Positions 45,142 to 53,613 of a DNA stretch of 64,000 nt are shown here, piece after piece. The stretch lies in NCBI RefSeq assembly GCF_026340095.1, contig NZ_JAPEPO010000003.1, forward strand, positions 1,054,001 to 1,118,000. The letters run 5' to 3'. The notes beneath the pieces were generated by a model. The model was not told the DNA's origin, did no database searches, and saw only the letters and a program-made list of their open reading frames with translations. The position numbers were made by a program, and so were the translations under genes. The first letter of the stretch is position 1, and each line of letters begins with the position of its first letter. Origin of the DNA: Streptomyces sp. NBC_01446 (GTDB taxonomy: Bacteria; Actinomycetota; Actinomycetes; Streptomycetales; Streptomycetaceae).

Positions 45142-45786
45142 ATGCGCATCGTGATCGCCGAAGATGCCGCCGTGTTGCGGGAGTTGCTTGCCCAGATGCT
45201 CACCGAGCGTGGCCACGAGGTGTGCGCGGCCGTGCCCGACGGCGACACGCTCCTCGCCGCCGTCGCCGAGCACCGGCCCGACGTCACCGTCGTCGACATC
45301 CGGATGCCGCCGACACACACCGACGAGGGCCTGCGAGCCGCGATCGGCATCCGGCGCGAGCACCCGGGCACGGGTGTACTGCTGTTCTCCCAGTACATCG
45401 AGACGAAGTACGCGACCCGGCTGCTCGCCGCGGGCTCCGCCGGGGTCGGCTACCTGCTCAAGGACCGGGTCGCGAACGTCGCCGAGTTCACCGACTCCCT
45501 GTCCCGCGTCGCCGCCGGTGGCACCGCTCTCGACCCGGAAGTGGTCACACAGTTGGCCGGTGCGAGCCGTCGTGGGGACGACCTGGAGTCGCTGACGGCA
45601 CGCGAGCGCGAGGTGCTGGCGCTGATGGCCGAGGGCAGGACGAACGCCGCGATCGCGCAGACGCTGGTGGTGTCGGCGGGCACGGTCGAGAAACACGTCG
45701 CGGCCGTCTTCGGCAAGCTGGCCCTGCCCGCGTCGGAGGACGCGAACCGGCGCGTGCTGGCCGTACTGCGCTACCTGGAGTCGTAG
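45142..45786 (+). CDS. NarL/FixJ-family response regulator
   Basis: Protein of 214 residues. Receiver: IAEDAAVLRELL, phospho-acceptor Asp52 (VVDIRMPP), GVGYLLKDRV. Effector: LuxR-type HTH LTAREREVLALMAEGRTNAAIAQTLVVSAGTVEKHV. Cognate to the upstream kinase. A 42-codon open frame (45026-45154) bridges the kinase stop and this start. Confidence 0.94.
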   Translation: MRIVIAEDAAVLRELLAQMLTERGHEVCAAVPDGDTLLAAVAEHRPDVTVVDIRMPPTHTDEGLRAAIGIRREHPGTGVLLFSQYIETKYATRLLAAGSAGVGYLLKDRVANVAEFTDSLSRVAAGGTALDPEVVTQLAGASRRGDDLESLTAREREVLALMAEGRTNAAIAQTLVVSAGTVEKHVAAVFGKLALPASEDANRRVLAVLRYLES

Positions 45787-45788
45787 GC

Positions 45789-45921
45789 GACGCCGGTCCG
45801 TTGGGGTTCAGGGCGGACCTGTGGGCCGTGGTTGACGCCGGTCCGCTGGGATTCAGGTCGAACCTGTGGGCCGTGATTGACACCGGCCCGCAGGGGCTCA
45901 GGTCGAGCCTATGGGCGTAAC
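45789..45921. repeat. Three 45-bp tandem repeats after the response regulator
   Basis: Units begin at 45789, 45834 and 45879 with GACGCCGGTCCG-like starts. The first two are about 90% alike, the third is more diverged and truncated. Between the regulator stop and the converging operon end; no gene assigned. Confidence 0.75.
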
Positions 45922-45942
45922 TAACCCCGTTTGGAGGGGAGT

Positions 45943-46320
45943 TCAGCGGTCCTTCGGGTCGAGCAGCCACAGCCCCAGGACCACCAGGAAGGACAGGCAC
46001 AGGAAGCCCGCGCCCCACCAGGCCGTGCCGGTCTCACCCATCATCCACTCGTTGACGATCACGCTGAGGCCCCAGAGCTGGCCGATGACGACGGTCATCG
46101 CCAGGACGAGACGGGCGGTGAGTTTCGAGGAGCGTTCCGGCTCCTGGTCGCTGCCTGCGCCGGGGCCCGGACCCGTGCGCTGGATCCGGGGGTCGCCGTA
46201 GCCGCTGGTCGGGCGGATCTGCGGGTAGCGCTCCTGGACGGGGCGGTTGAGGCGCGGCTGGGCGCTGCCGGGGGTGTAGTCGGGCATCGGGGGGAGGCCT
46301 TCGGGCTGTTCGGTGCTCAT
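45943..46320 (-). CDS. Small membrane protein, last gene of the molybdo-oxidoreductase operon
   Basis: Protein of 125 residues: a Pro-rich soluble N-terminal ~65 residues and two C-terminal TM helices (LVLAMTVVIGQLWGLSVIV and LCLSFLVVLGLWLL). The ATG at 46320 overlaps the Rieske stop (ATGA). No family known to me; coupling suggests a membrane anchor or assembly partner of the redox complex. Confidence 0.8.
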   Translation of the reverse strand: MSTEQPEGLPPMPDYTPGSAQPRLNRPVQERYPQIRPTSGYGDPRIQRTGPGPGAGSDQEPERSSKLTARLVLAMTVVIGQLWGLSVIVNEWMMGETGTAWWGAGFLCLSFLVVLGLWLLDPKDR

Positions 46321-46973
46321 GTCTGCTGGTTCCTCTCCCCGTTGGCGCCGTTCGCGACGGGGCAGCCCAGCTGGGCCCTCGCGGCAGGCTGCTGGCCGGC
46401 GAACTCGCGGCACACCGCGTCCTGGGGGCTTTCGCCGGAGCGGGCCGTGGCGACCGCCCAGACGCTGCCGTCGGCCTGTTCCACGAGCAGTACCTTGGGC
46501 AGGCCGCGCGGTGGCGGGCCCGCGGTGACCTCGCCGGTGCGGGCGTCGAAGACGCCTTCATGGCAGGGGCAGTACAACTCGCCCTCGCTGCCGCGGTCCT
46601 TGCGCCACAGGACGCCGCAGGCCAGGTGCGTACAGACGGCGGAGTAGCCGACGAGGCTGCCGTCCGTGAGGCGGACGGCGACGGCGCGGTCGTCCTCGCC
46701 GGGGTAGCGGAAGGCGATGGACTCGCCGGGGGCGAGCCGGTCCGTGATCCGCTTGGCGTCCGGCGCGCCGTTGGTGTCGCCGTGCCGGCGCAGCACTCCC
46801 CCGGCGACGGCGATGCCTCCGACGGCCAGGCCGCCGGAGACGGTGGCGACGATACGGAGGTAGTCGCGGCGCGTGGTGAGGGAGTCGGCGGAGATGCGGT
46901 CCTCGAGCGCCGCCTGGGCCGAGTTGTCGTCGGTGCCGTGTTCGGGGACAGGGGGCTGCTCGGTGACGCTCAT
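46317..46973 (-). CDS. Rieske [2Fe-2S] protein with Tat-type N-terminus
   Basis: Protein of 218 residues. A twin-arginine motif TTRRDYLRIV precedes a hydrophobic helix (residues ~38-62), so it is probably Tat-exported and membrane-anchored. The cluster ligands are CTHLACGV and CPCHEGVFD. It would pass electrons between the quinol pool or the membrane subunit and partner proteins. It overlaps both neighbours by ATGA. Confidence 0.93.
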   Translation of the reverse strand: MSVTEQPPVPEHGTDDNSAQAALEDRISADSLTTRRDYLRIVATVSGGLAVGGIAVAGGVLRRHGDTNGAPDAKRITDRLAPGESIAFRYPGEDDRAVAVRLTDGSLVGYSAVCTHLACGVLWRKDRGSEGELYCPCHEGVFDARTGEVTAGPPPRGLPKVLLVEQADGSVWAVATARSGESPQDAVCREFAGQQPAARAQLGCPVANGANGERNQQT

Positions 46974-47572
46974 CGGGTCACGTCCTTCCCGTTGACCTGG
47001 ACGATCGGCAGCCCTCCGGGCACCGGCCACTGGACCTTGTCGGCGGGGACGACCATCGCCACGCCGGTGTTGACGACGACGTCGCCGAACGTGAAGGAGT
47101 CCGCGACCTGGACGCCCGGGCGTTCGGTCTGGAGTTCCTCGAGCGTTCCGTAGAAGAGCGCGCCGGTCGGGCAGACCGTGGCACACATGGGGGCGAGACC
47201 GTAGGCGGTGCGGTCGTAGCAGAGATTGCACTTCATCTGCAGCTTGGCCTGGAGGTCGATCTTCGGTACGCCGAAGGGGCAGGCGTTGACGCAGTTGGCG
47301 CAGCCGATGCAGCGGGTGGTGTCGGCCTGCTGCACCACACCGTCGGCCGTCACCAGGATCGCGTCGGCGGGACACACCTCGGCGCACGGGGCGACCGGGT
47401 CCTCGCAGTGCATGCACACCGTGGGAAGGGACGCCACGGAGTGGCCCTCGTCGGGGTAGTCGAGGTGAATCATGGACTTGCCCCGGTGCGAGTCGCACTC
47501 CCGGCAGGCGGACACACACGCCTGGCAGCCGATGCACCGCCCCGGGTCGATGAAGATCGTTCTACCCATCAT
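46970..47572 (-). CDS. Four-cluster 4Fe-4S ferredoxin subunit (HybA/NrfC/FdhB-like)
   Basis: Electron-transfer subunit of 200 residues with four cysteine groups: CIGCQACVSACREC, CMHCEDPVAPCAEVCP, CIGCANCVNACPFG and CNLCYDR...CATVCP. It links the bis-MGD catalytic subunit to the membrane components. ATG 47572 has GAGG at proper spacing. Confidence 0.93.
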   Translation of the reverse strand: MMGRTIFIDPGRCIGCQACVSACRECDSHRGKSMIHLDYPDEGHSVASLPTVCMHCEDPVAPCAEVCPADAILVTADGVVQQADTTRCIGCANCVNACPFGVPKIDLQAKLQMKCNLCYDRTAYGLAPMCATVCPTGALFYGTLEELQTERPGVQVADSFTFGDVVVNTGVAMVVPADKVQWPVPGGLPIVQVNGKDVTR

Positions 47573-47581
47573 GGCGTGACC

Positions 47582-49882
47582 TCAGCTCCTCTCGGCGGTG
47601 CCACGGCCCTGCGGGGCCGTGGGCGGCAGGGGGTCGGTGCGGGACACCTGGGCTTCCGGGTACGCGACCTGGCCCGGCGCGGTCGGGGGCGCCGGCACCT
47701 CGTCGATCTGTTCGGCGGCCTCGATGCGGCAGGCGCAGACCTTGTACTCGGGGATCTTGGATCGGGGGTCGAGGGCGTCGATGGTGAGCGCGTTGGCGGC
47801 CGTGGGGACCGGCCAGTGGTACGGCACGAAGACGGTGTCGGGGCGGATCGCCTCGGTGACCAGGGCGGGGAAGACCTCACTGCCCCGGCGCGTCACGACG
47901 CGTACCGGGTCACCGTTCTTGAAGCCATGCGAGGGGTGGACCTCCGCCCATGGGCGTGGGGTCTGTTCGACGAGGGCGCCGAGCCTCCGTGTCTGGTTGC
48001 CGGACAGGAAGTGGGCGACGGTGCGGCCGGTGGTGAGCGACATGGGGTGGTCGTCGTCGTACGGGTCCATCGGCGGGTGCCACTCCACGGTCTGGAGGTG
48101 GATCTTGCCGTCGGGGTGGTACGACCTGCCGTCCTCGAAGAGGCGGGGGGTGCCGGGGTGGTCGGTGGTGGGGCACGGCCAGGCGATGCCGCCGGTCTCT
48201 TCCAGGCGTTCGTAGGTGATTCCGTAGTAGTCGTTGACCGTGCCGGCCGACGCGATGCGCAGTTCCTCGAAGACCTCGCGGGCGCCGGGAAAGTCGAACT
48301 TGTCGCCCACGCCCAGGCGTTGGGCCAGCCGGCACATCACCCAGGTGTCGGTGCGTACGCCCTCCGGCGGCTCCTGGGCCTTGTTGTGCTTGACCACCCG
48401 GGCCTCGGCGTTGGCCATCACGCCCTCGTCCTCGGCCCAGGTGGTGACGGGGAAGACGACGTGGGCGTTGTCCGCCGTCTCGGAGAGGAAGAAGTCGAAC
48501 TGGGCGTGGAACTCGAGGGTGTCGTAACCGTCCTTGACCGTCTTGTAGTTGGGGAGGGAGACGAACGGGTTGTTGCAGATGCCGATCAGGCCGCGGATCT
48601 CCTGGCGCTGCATCTGCCAGACCATTTCCATCATCGACGTGCCGGCCGCGGGGAGTTCGGACTCCTCGATGCCCCAGATCTCGCAGATCTGCCGTCGGTG
48701 GTCCGGGTTCAGGATGGAGCGCCCGCCGGGCAGCAGGTCGGCCTTCTGGCCGTGCTCGCGGCCGCCCTGGCCGTTGCCCTGGCCGGTGAGGGTCCCGTAG
48801 CCGGCGCCCGGCTTGCCGATGTTGCCGGTGGCCACGCAGAGGTTGATGACGGTGAGGCAGTTCTCGACGCCCTGCGAGTGGTGCTCGATGCCCCGGGCGT
48901 GCCACGCCATGGCGTTGTCGGCGCCCGCGAAGGCCCTGGCGACCTGGACGACCTGAGCGGCGGGGATCCCGCAGATCTCTGCGGCCCGTTCCGGGGTGTA
49001 CGTCGCGACGGTGTCCTTGACCTCGTCCCAGCCGGTGGCGTGGGCGGCCACGTACTCCTCGTCGAGGAGGTTCTCGCGGATGACGACGTTCAGTACGGCG
49101 TTGAAGAACGCCGAGTCGGTGCCCGGCTTGAGGGCGACGTGGATGTCGGCCGTGCGGGCGATGGCCGTCTCGCGCGGGTCGATGACGATGAGGACGGCGC
49201 CGCGGTCGCGGGCGCCCCACACGTACTGGGTCATGACCGGGAAGCACTCCCCCACGTTCGACCCGGCGATCAGCAGGCAGTCGGAGAGGAGGATGTCGGA
49301 GAACGGGTTGCCGGCCCGGTCGATCCCGAAGGACAGCTTGTTGGCTCCGGCGGCGGAGACCATGCACAGGCGGCCGTTGTAGTCGACGTGCTTCGTCTTG
49401 AGGGCGACGCGCGCGAACTTGCCGACCAGATACGTCTTTTCGGAGAACAGGCTCGCCCCGCCGAGCACCCCGAACGCGTCGTTGCCGTGGGCGGATTGGA
49501 TGCGGCGGATCTCGGAGACGGTGAAGTCGAGGGCTTCCTCCCAGGTCGCCTCGCGGAAGGGTTCGTCGCGGGAGCGGCGCATGAGGGGGGCGGTCAGCCG
49601 GTCCGGGTGGTTGACCTGCTGGTAGGCGTTGATGCCCTTGGGGCAGAGCCGCATCCGGTTGATGTCGTGGTTGCGGGGCTCGACACCGAACACCTTGCCG
49701 CCCTTGTCGACGCGCAGATACATCCCGCACTGCACGCCGCAGAAGCAGCAGTGTGTGGGGACGAGGGTCTCGCCGTTCTGGTCGGCATGCCACTGGTCGG
49801 CCGGGATGCCGCCCGCGTCACGGAAGTTGCGGGTGCCGGGCGGCGCGATGGAGGGGTCGAGCGGGATGTACTGCCGGGTCAC
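47582..49882 (-). CDS. Molybdopterin (bis-MGD) oxidoreductase, nitrate-reductase-like catalytic subunit
   Basis: Catalytic protein of 766 residues in the DMSO-reductase family. An N-terminal 4Fe-4S site (CCFCGVQCGMYL ... LCPKG) is followed by the Mo-ligand region VDYNGRLCMVSA, which resembles assimilatory/periplasmic nitrate reductases (NGRLCM) rather than formate dehydrogenases. The C-terminal domain contains GRTVAHFLSGNQTRR. No Tat signal, so cytoplasmic. The GTG at 49882 overlaps the membrane-subunit stop. With a NarK-type transporter nearby, nitrate is the likeliest substrate, but this is inference. Confidence 0.88.
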   Translation of the reverse strand: MTRQYIPLDPSIAPPGTRNFRDAGGIPADQWHADQNGETLVPTHCCFCGVQCGMYLRVDKGGKVFGVEPRNHDINRMRLCPKGINAYQQVNHPDRLTAPLMRRSRDEPFREATWEEALDFTVSEIRRIQSAHGNDAFGVLGGASLFSEKTYLVGKFARVALKTKHVDYNGRLCMVSAAGANKLSFGIDRAGNPFSDILLSDCLLIAGSNVGECFPVMTQYVWGARDRGAVLIVIDPRETAIARTADIHVALKPGTDSAFFNAVLNVVIRENLLDEEYVAAHATGWDEVKDTVATYTPERAAEICGIPAAQVVQVARAFAGADNAMAWHARGIEHHSQGVENCLTVINLCVATGNIGKPGAGYGTLTGQGNGQGGREHGQKADLLPGGRSILNPDHRRQICEIWGIEESELPAAGTSMMEMVWQMQRQEIRGLIGICNNPFVSLPNYKTVKDGYDTLEFHAQFDFFLSETADNAHVVFPVTTWAEDEGVMANAEARVVKHNKAQEPPEGVRTDTWVMCRLAQRLGVGDKFDFPGAREVFEELRIASAGTVNDYYGITYERLEETGGIAWPCPTTDHPGTPRLFEDGRSYHPDGKIHLQTVEWHPPMDPYDDDHPMSLTTGRTVAHFLSGNQTRRLGALVEQTPRPWAEVHPSHGFKNGDPVRVVTRRGSEVFPALVTEAIRPDTVFVPYHWPVPTAANALTIDALDPRSKIPEYKVCACRIEAAEQIDEVPAPPTAPGQVAYPEAQVSRTDPLPPTAPQGRGTAERS

Positions 49883-50997
49883 TTGAAGCCCTTCTTCACG
49901 TCGCTGAGGTATGCGCTACCGCGCAGCACCCGCTTGCAGCGCGGGCAGTACTCGGTCCAGGTGTCGAAGTCGAGCTTGAGGTCGCGCATGGTGCCCTGGA
50001 GGTTCTCGATGTACGGGGCGGTGTCGATCAGCTGACCGCAGCGCTTGCAGTGGAAAAGCTGTTCGTCCTTGCGGGCCGTGTACTTGAACAGCTGCATGCC
50101 GACGGCGGCCGGCCGCTGCACGATGTGGAAGAACTTCCCGAACGGGATGTAGATGAGGGTGAATACCACCGACACCATGTGCAGGATCGCCAGGAACTCG
50201 TAGCCGCCGCCGTGCAGGAAGATCGACGAGAAGGTGAGGAGCAGGCCCGTCACCGAGATGACGATCAGGGCGATCAACGGGACCAGGTCGTAGGCGAATC
50301 GCTGGCCGGTCATCGCTCCGCGGTCCTTCATACGCCGCCAGAGGAAGTACGAGGCGCCGGGGATCACCAGGACGGCGGCGATGTCCAGGCCGTGGAACAT
50401 CAGCCAGCCGAGGATGTTCAGCGAGTCGAAGCCGATGACCTTGATGCCCCAGATCCGCATCGCGTAGCCGGGGCCCGAGCCGGACGGGGAGGTGAACGTG
50501 AACCACCCCCAGGTCAGCGGGAAGGTGATCAGGGAGGCCAGGATGCAGCCCCAGAAGATCAGCTGGTGGGCGGCCCAGCGGGCGTGCGAGCGGGCGCCGA
50601 GGAACTTCTGGAAGCCGAGGTAGGTGGCGATCATCCCCGGCAGCGCGGTGGGCGCCTTGCGGAAGTTGTCGGCCGAGAACAGGCTGCGCCAGCCTTGCTT
50701 GAACAGTCGGCGCGCGCCCGGGGCGGAGATCCACACGGTGTAGCGGTAGGCGACACCGAAGGCCAGGAACACGGTCGCGACGGCGTACGGGAGGAGCGCC
50801 GAGTCGAAGTCCTGGAGCATCCGGCTGCCGAACACGATGGCCAGGATCAGCAGCACAGACACGATGGTGCCGGCGAGCGTGGCCCGCCGTGCGACGGAAC
50901 GCGGTCCGGGCCCGCCGGCCACGCCGGCAGGCGGTGGCGCGTCCAGGGTGGGGGCCGCGTTCGAGGCGGCGGCGGGGGGTGCGGGTGGCTCAGTCAC
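49879..50997 (-). CDS. Respiratory membrane subunit with C-terminal zinc-ribbon-like cysteines
   Basis: Integral membrane protein of 372 residues with about six TM helices. Histidines near helix ends (HQLIFWG, FHGLDIAAV, LHMVSV, FFHIVQ) could ligate b-type haem, as in NarI/HdrE-like cytochromes. The last ~60 residues hold CKRCGQ and CPRCKR, a metal- or cluster-binding tail. Likely the quinone-facing subunit. The GTG 50997 is chosen because the coding character stops there; the ribosome site is weak. Confidence 0.82.
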   Translation of the reverse strand: MTEPPAPPAAASNAAPTLDAPPPAGVAGGPGPRSVARRATLAGTIVSVLLILAIVFGSRMLQDFDSALLPYAVATVFLAFGVAYRYTVWISAPGARRLFKQGWRSLFSADNFRKAPTALPGMIATYLGFQKFLGARSHARWAAHQLIFWGCILASLITFPLTWGWFTFTSPSGSGPGYAMRIWGIKVIGFDSLNILGWLMFHGLDIAAVLVIPGASYFLWRRMKDRGAMTGQRFAYDLVPLIALIVISVTGLLLTFSSIFLHGGGYEFLAILHMVSVVFTLIYIPFGKFFHIVQRPAAVGMQLFKYTARKDEQLFHCKRCGQLIDTAPYIENLQGTMRDLKLDFDTWTEYCPRCKRVLRGSAYLSDVKKGFK

Positions 50998-51123
50998 CCG
51001 GCCCACGATAGGAAGCTTTATACCTGTTTCGACCGTTCTGGGAGGCGTGCGAGTGACGTGTCGGCGGGACGCGCGCTCAATGGGGCACGCCCGCCCGGCC
51101 CATGACGAGGCCGCACACACGCC

Positions 51124-52332
51124 CTACGGCCGTTCCGCCCCGATGTTCCGCATGCGGCCGTACGCGTAGACGCAGCCGGCGAGAGCGAGGTCGGACAGCA
51201 GCATGAATCCGATGGAGTACGAGTTCTCGGCGCTGTAGACCGCGCCCATGACGAGCGGGGGCACGAAGCCGCCGAGGCCGCCCATCGCGCCGACGATGCC
51301 GGTGACGGAGCCGACCTGCGGTTGCGGAGTGACCTGGGAGACGAGCGCGAACACGCTGCCGCTGGCCGTGCCGAGTCCGGCGGCCATCACCAGGAAGCAG
51401 ATCGTGCCCACGGGGTTCAGCTTCGGGTCGAAGGCCTGGACGATCGCGAAGAGCGCGACGACGGCGAGGGCGCAGGCGGTGACGGTGGCCGGGTGGACAC
51501 GGTCGGACAGCCAGCCGCCGATCGGCCGGAAGATGACCGTGCCCAGGGCGAACCCGGCCGCCTTGGTGCCCGCGTCGGTCGGGTCGAGCTCGTACCAGGT
51601 CTTGAGATACGTGGGCAGGTATACGCCGAACGCGACGATGCCGCCGAACCCGATCGCGTAGAGGAACGACAGTTCCCACGTCACCCTCAGACGTCCCGCC
51701 TGCCCGAGCCGGGTGGCGAGCGGGCTGGTGGGGACCGGCCGGTCGGGGCGGTCTGTGATGAGGACCAGCGCGAGCAGCGCGAACGCGGCCAGCGCGACGG
51801 CGACCACGATGAACGGCAGGTTCTCACCGTGCTTGGCGATGCGCGGTGTGAAGTAGCCGGACAGGGCGACACCGCCCATGCCCATACCGAAGATACCGAG
51901 CGCGAATCCCCGGTGGGCGGGCGGGAACCACGAGTTCACGAGCGGGATGCCGATGGCGAACGTGGTGCCGCCGACACCGAGGAGGAAGCCGACGCCGAGC
52001 ATGGCGACGAAGGAGTCCCTGGCGGGGATGACCAGGAGCACCGGGATGATCGTCAGGGCCGAGACCAGCGGGAACATCCGCTTGGCGCCGTAGAGGTCCG
52101 TGAGCGCGCCGACGGGTACGCGGCCGAGGGAACCCACGATGACGGGCACCGCGACGAGGAGCGACTGGCTGAACGAGCTCAGGTTCAGACGTTCCCCGAA
52201 GTCGCTGCCGAGGGGAGCGATGAGGGCCCAGGCCCAGAAGGTGAGGGTGAAGCCGACGGTGGCCACGGCCAGGTTGCGGTAGGCCGCTGAGGGCGGCCGG
52301 GTGGTCGTCTGCTCCGGTGCAAGGTGTTCCAC
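51124..52332 (-). CDS. NarK/NasA-type nitrate/nitrite MFS transporter (NNP family)
   Basis: Membrane transporter of 402 residues with 12 hydrophobic segments. NNP-type signatures are GVGGTTFAIGIPLVNSWFPP followed by GFALGIFGMGMGG, and GTVIFRPIGGWLSDR in the second half. It imports nitrate or exports nitrite. The start is given at GTG 52332 because codons from there have typical third positions; an in-frame GTG at 52395 is possible but its first 21 codons are only about half G/C-ending. The promoter overlaps that of the divergent HTH gene. Confidence 0.88.
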   Translation of the reverse strand: MEHLAPEQTTTRPPSAAYRNLAVATVGFTLTFWAWALIAPLGSDFGERLNLSSFSQSLLVAVPVIVGSLGRVPVGALTDLYGAKRMFPLVSALTIIPVLLVIPARDSFVAMLGVGFLLGVGGTTFAIGIPLVNSWFPPAHRGFALGIFGMGMGGVALSGYFTPRIAKHGENLPFIVVAVALAAFALLALVLITDRPDRPVPTSPLATRLGQAGRLRVTWELSFLYAIGFGGIVAFGVYLPTYLKTWYELDPTDAGTKAAGFALGTVIFRPIGGWLSDRVHPATVTACALAVVALFAIVQAFDPKLNPVGTICFLVMAAGLGTASGSVFALVSQVTPQPQVGSVTGIVGAMGGLGGFVPPLVMGAVYSAENSYSIGFMLLSDLALAGCVYAYGRMRNIGAERP

Positions 52333-52406
52333 ATGCCGATGCCAGGAAGGCAGGGGATGTCCGGCCTGATCTGGTGCTCCGATCGATTCGCGCACCCCGG
52401 GCTCGC

Positions 52407-52449
52407 GTCAGCATATGTTGACACTCGTCGAGCGTCAGCATATGTTGAC
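52407..52449. promoter_or_regulatory. Duplicated near-palindrome carrying two overlapping divergent promoters
   Basis: GTCAGCATATGTTGAC occurs at 52407-52422 and 52434-52449. Plus strand: TTGACA (52418-52423), 17 nt, TATGTT (52441-52446), start predicted at the ATG 52454. Minus strand: CTGACG (52438-52433), 17 nt, TATGCT (52415-52410), reading toward the NarK-type gene. Each copy supplies the -35 of one promoter and the -10 of the other. Confidence 0.7.
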
Positions 52450-52453
52450 GGCC

Positions 52454-52675
52454 ATGGAGAGCACACTCGAAATCGCCGAGGGCGCCGCCAGCAGCGACCC
52501 GGACACCGGGCTCCGCGCGGTGGCCGCCCTACGAGAACTCACCGAACGACTGGAGATCCTCCAGGTGGAGAACGCCCGCAAGCTGGGCTGGTCCTGGCAG
52601 GACATCGCGGAGCGGCTCGGCGTCACCAAACAGACCGTGCACCGCAAGTACGGCCGACTGATGGGGAGTCGATGA
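52454..52675 (+). CDS. Small HTH protein co-encoded with a ClpN protein
   Basis: DNA-binding protein of 73 residues. A helical N-terminal half (RAVAALRELTERLEILQVENA) precedes an HTH: WSWQDIAERLGVTKQTVHRKYGRL. Likely binds the duplicated palindrome over its own promoter. The mRNA should be leaderless, with the -10 ending 7 nt before the ATG. The stop overlaps the next start (ATGA). Such HTH-ClpN pairs recur in Streptomyces. Confidence 0.85.
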   Translation: MESTLEIAEGAASSDPDTGLRAVAALRELTERLEILQVENARKLGWSWQDIAERLGVTKQTVHRKYGRLMGSR

Positions 52676-53388
52676 TGTTCGAACGCTTCAGCCCGGACGC
52701 CCGCACCGTGGTGGTCCACACCCAGGAACACGCCCGCCGGCTCGGCCACAACCACGTCGGCCCGGAGCATCTCCTGCTCGCCCTCGTCTCCCTGGACCAG
52801 CCCGCGAGCGCCGTACTGCGTGAGCACGGCGTGACGCCGGAGGGCGTGGAGGAGGAGATCGTGCGTCTGGTCGGACTCGGGGCCGGGTCCCGTCTGTTCG
52901 GCACCCTCAACCGGGACGCGCTGGCGTCCGTGGGGATCGATATCGACGCGGTGCGCGCCAGGATCGAGGAGTCCTTCGGACCGGAAGCCCTCGCGCGCGC
53001 CGACAGCGCCGTCCACAGTGGACGCCGCCCTTCGAGGCGCGGCCCGCGTCGCGCAGTGCCCACGGCTCTCGCCCGCCACTGGCGCCGGCGGCGCGCCGCC
53101 CGACGCCCCGTCCTCACGGCAGCGGCCGCCGCCCCCGCCGGCTTGTACCAAGTCGCCGGCGCTCGCTCCGGCGGGCACATCCGGTTCTCTCCTCGCGCCA
53201 AGGAGAGCCTTGCGAACACCGTCCGCGAGGCACAGGCCCGGCACGACAGTTACATCGGCGTCGAGCACCTCGGCCTCAGCCTCGTCACCATGACCAGCGG
53301 CCTCGTGCCTTCAGTGCTGTCGGCGCTCGGCGCCTCGGCCCCGGCGTTGCGCACCGCGATCACTGACCGGTACCGGCAGGCGAGCTGA
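52672..53388 (+). CDS. Clp N-terminal (double ClpN) domain protein without ATPase
   Basis: Protein of 238 residues. It begins MMFERFSPDARTVVVHTQEHARRLGHNHVGPEHLLLALV, a ClpC-type N-domain. A second N-domain half is near residues 160-235 (FSPRAKESLANTVREAQARHDSYIGVEHLGLSLV). The basic Arg-rich linker between is unusual. No Walker motifs, so not an unfoldase; it may act as an adaptor or decoy for ClpC. Overlaps the HTH gene. Confidence 0.88.
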   Translation: MMFERFSPDARTVVVHTQEHARRLGHNHVGPEHLLLALVSLDQPASAVLREHGVTPEGVEEEIVRLVGLGAGSRLFGTLNRDALASVGIDIDAVRARIEESFGPEALARADSAVHSGRRPSRRGPRRAVPTALARHWRRRRAARRPVLTAAAAAPAGLYQVAGARSGGHIRFSPRAKESLANTVREAQARHDSYIGVEHLGLSLVTMTSGLVPSVLSALGASAPALRTAITDRYRQAS

Positions 53389-53408
53389 TCCCCTCCTCCC
53401 CCCGGTCA

Positions 53409-53582
53409 TCAAGGCGCCGTCGCCGTGGTCCGGTCGGGGGCGGGCGGGGCCGTCGGGTCGACGGTGAGGACGAGGAACGTCGCGACGAGCGCGCTGGCCC
53501 CCGCGAGCCCCGCCGCAAGACGGCGGCGGGCCGTAAGAGTGGGGAGGGGCGTGGGGCCTGCGGGCTTGCGGTGGCGTCCCAT
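53409..53582 (-). CDS. Small single-pass membrane protein (57 aa)
   Basis: A 57-residue peptide with a basic start (MGRHRKPAG...LTARRRLAA), one TM helix (GLAGASALVATFLVLTV) and a Pro/Thr-rich tail. Third positions are strongly G/C. It lies 31 nt after the flavin-reductase-type gene on the same strand, so the two are probably co-transcribed. No family recognised. Confidence 0.6.
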   Translation of the reverse strand: MGRHRKPAGPTPLPTLTARRRLAAGLAGASALVATFLVLTVDPTAPPAPDRTTATAP

Positions 53583-53613
53583 GGTGGGTCTCTCTGTTTC
53601 GGTCCGGGCCGGG

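Noticed and set aside
52333..52395. Longer N-terminus for the NarK-type transporter
   Set aside because: Its first 21 codons end in G or C only about half the time, unlike the rest of the gene, so I kept the GTG at 52332.
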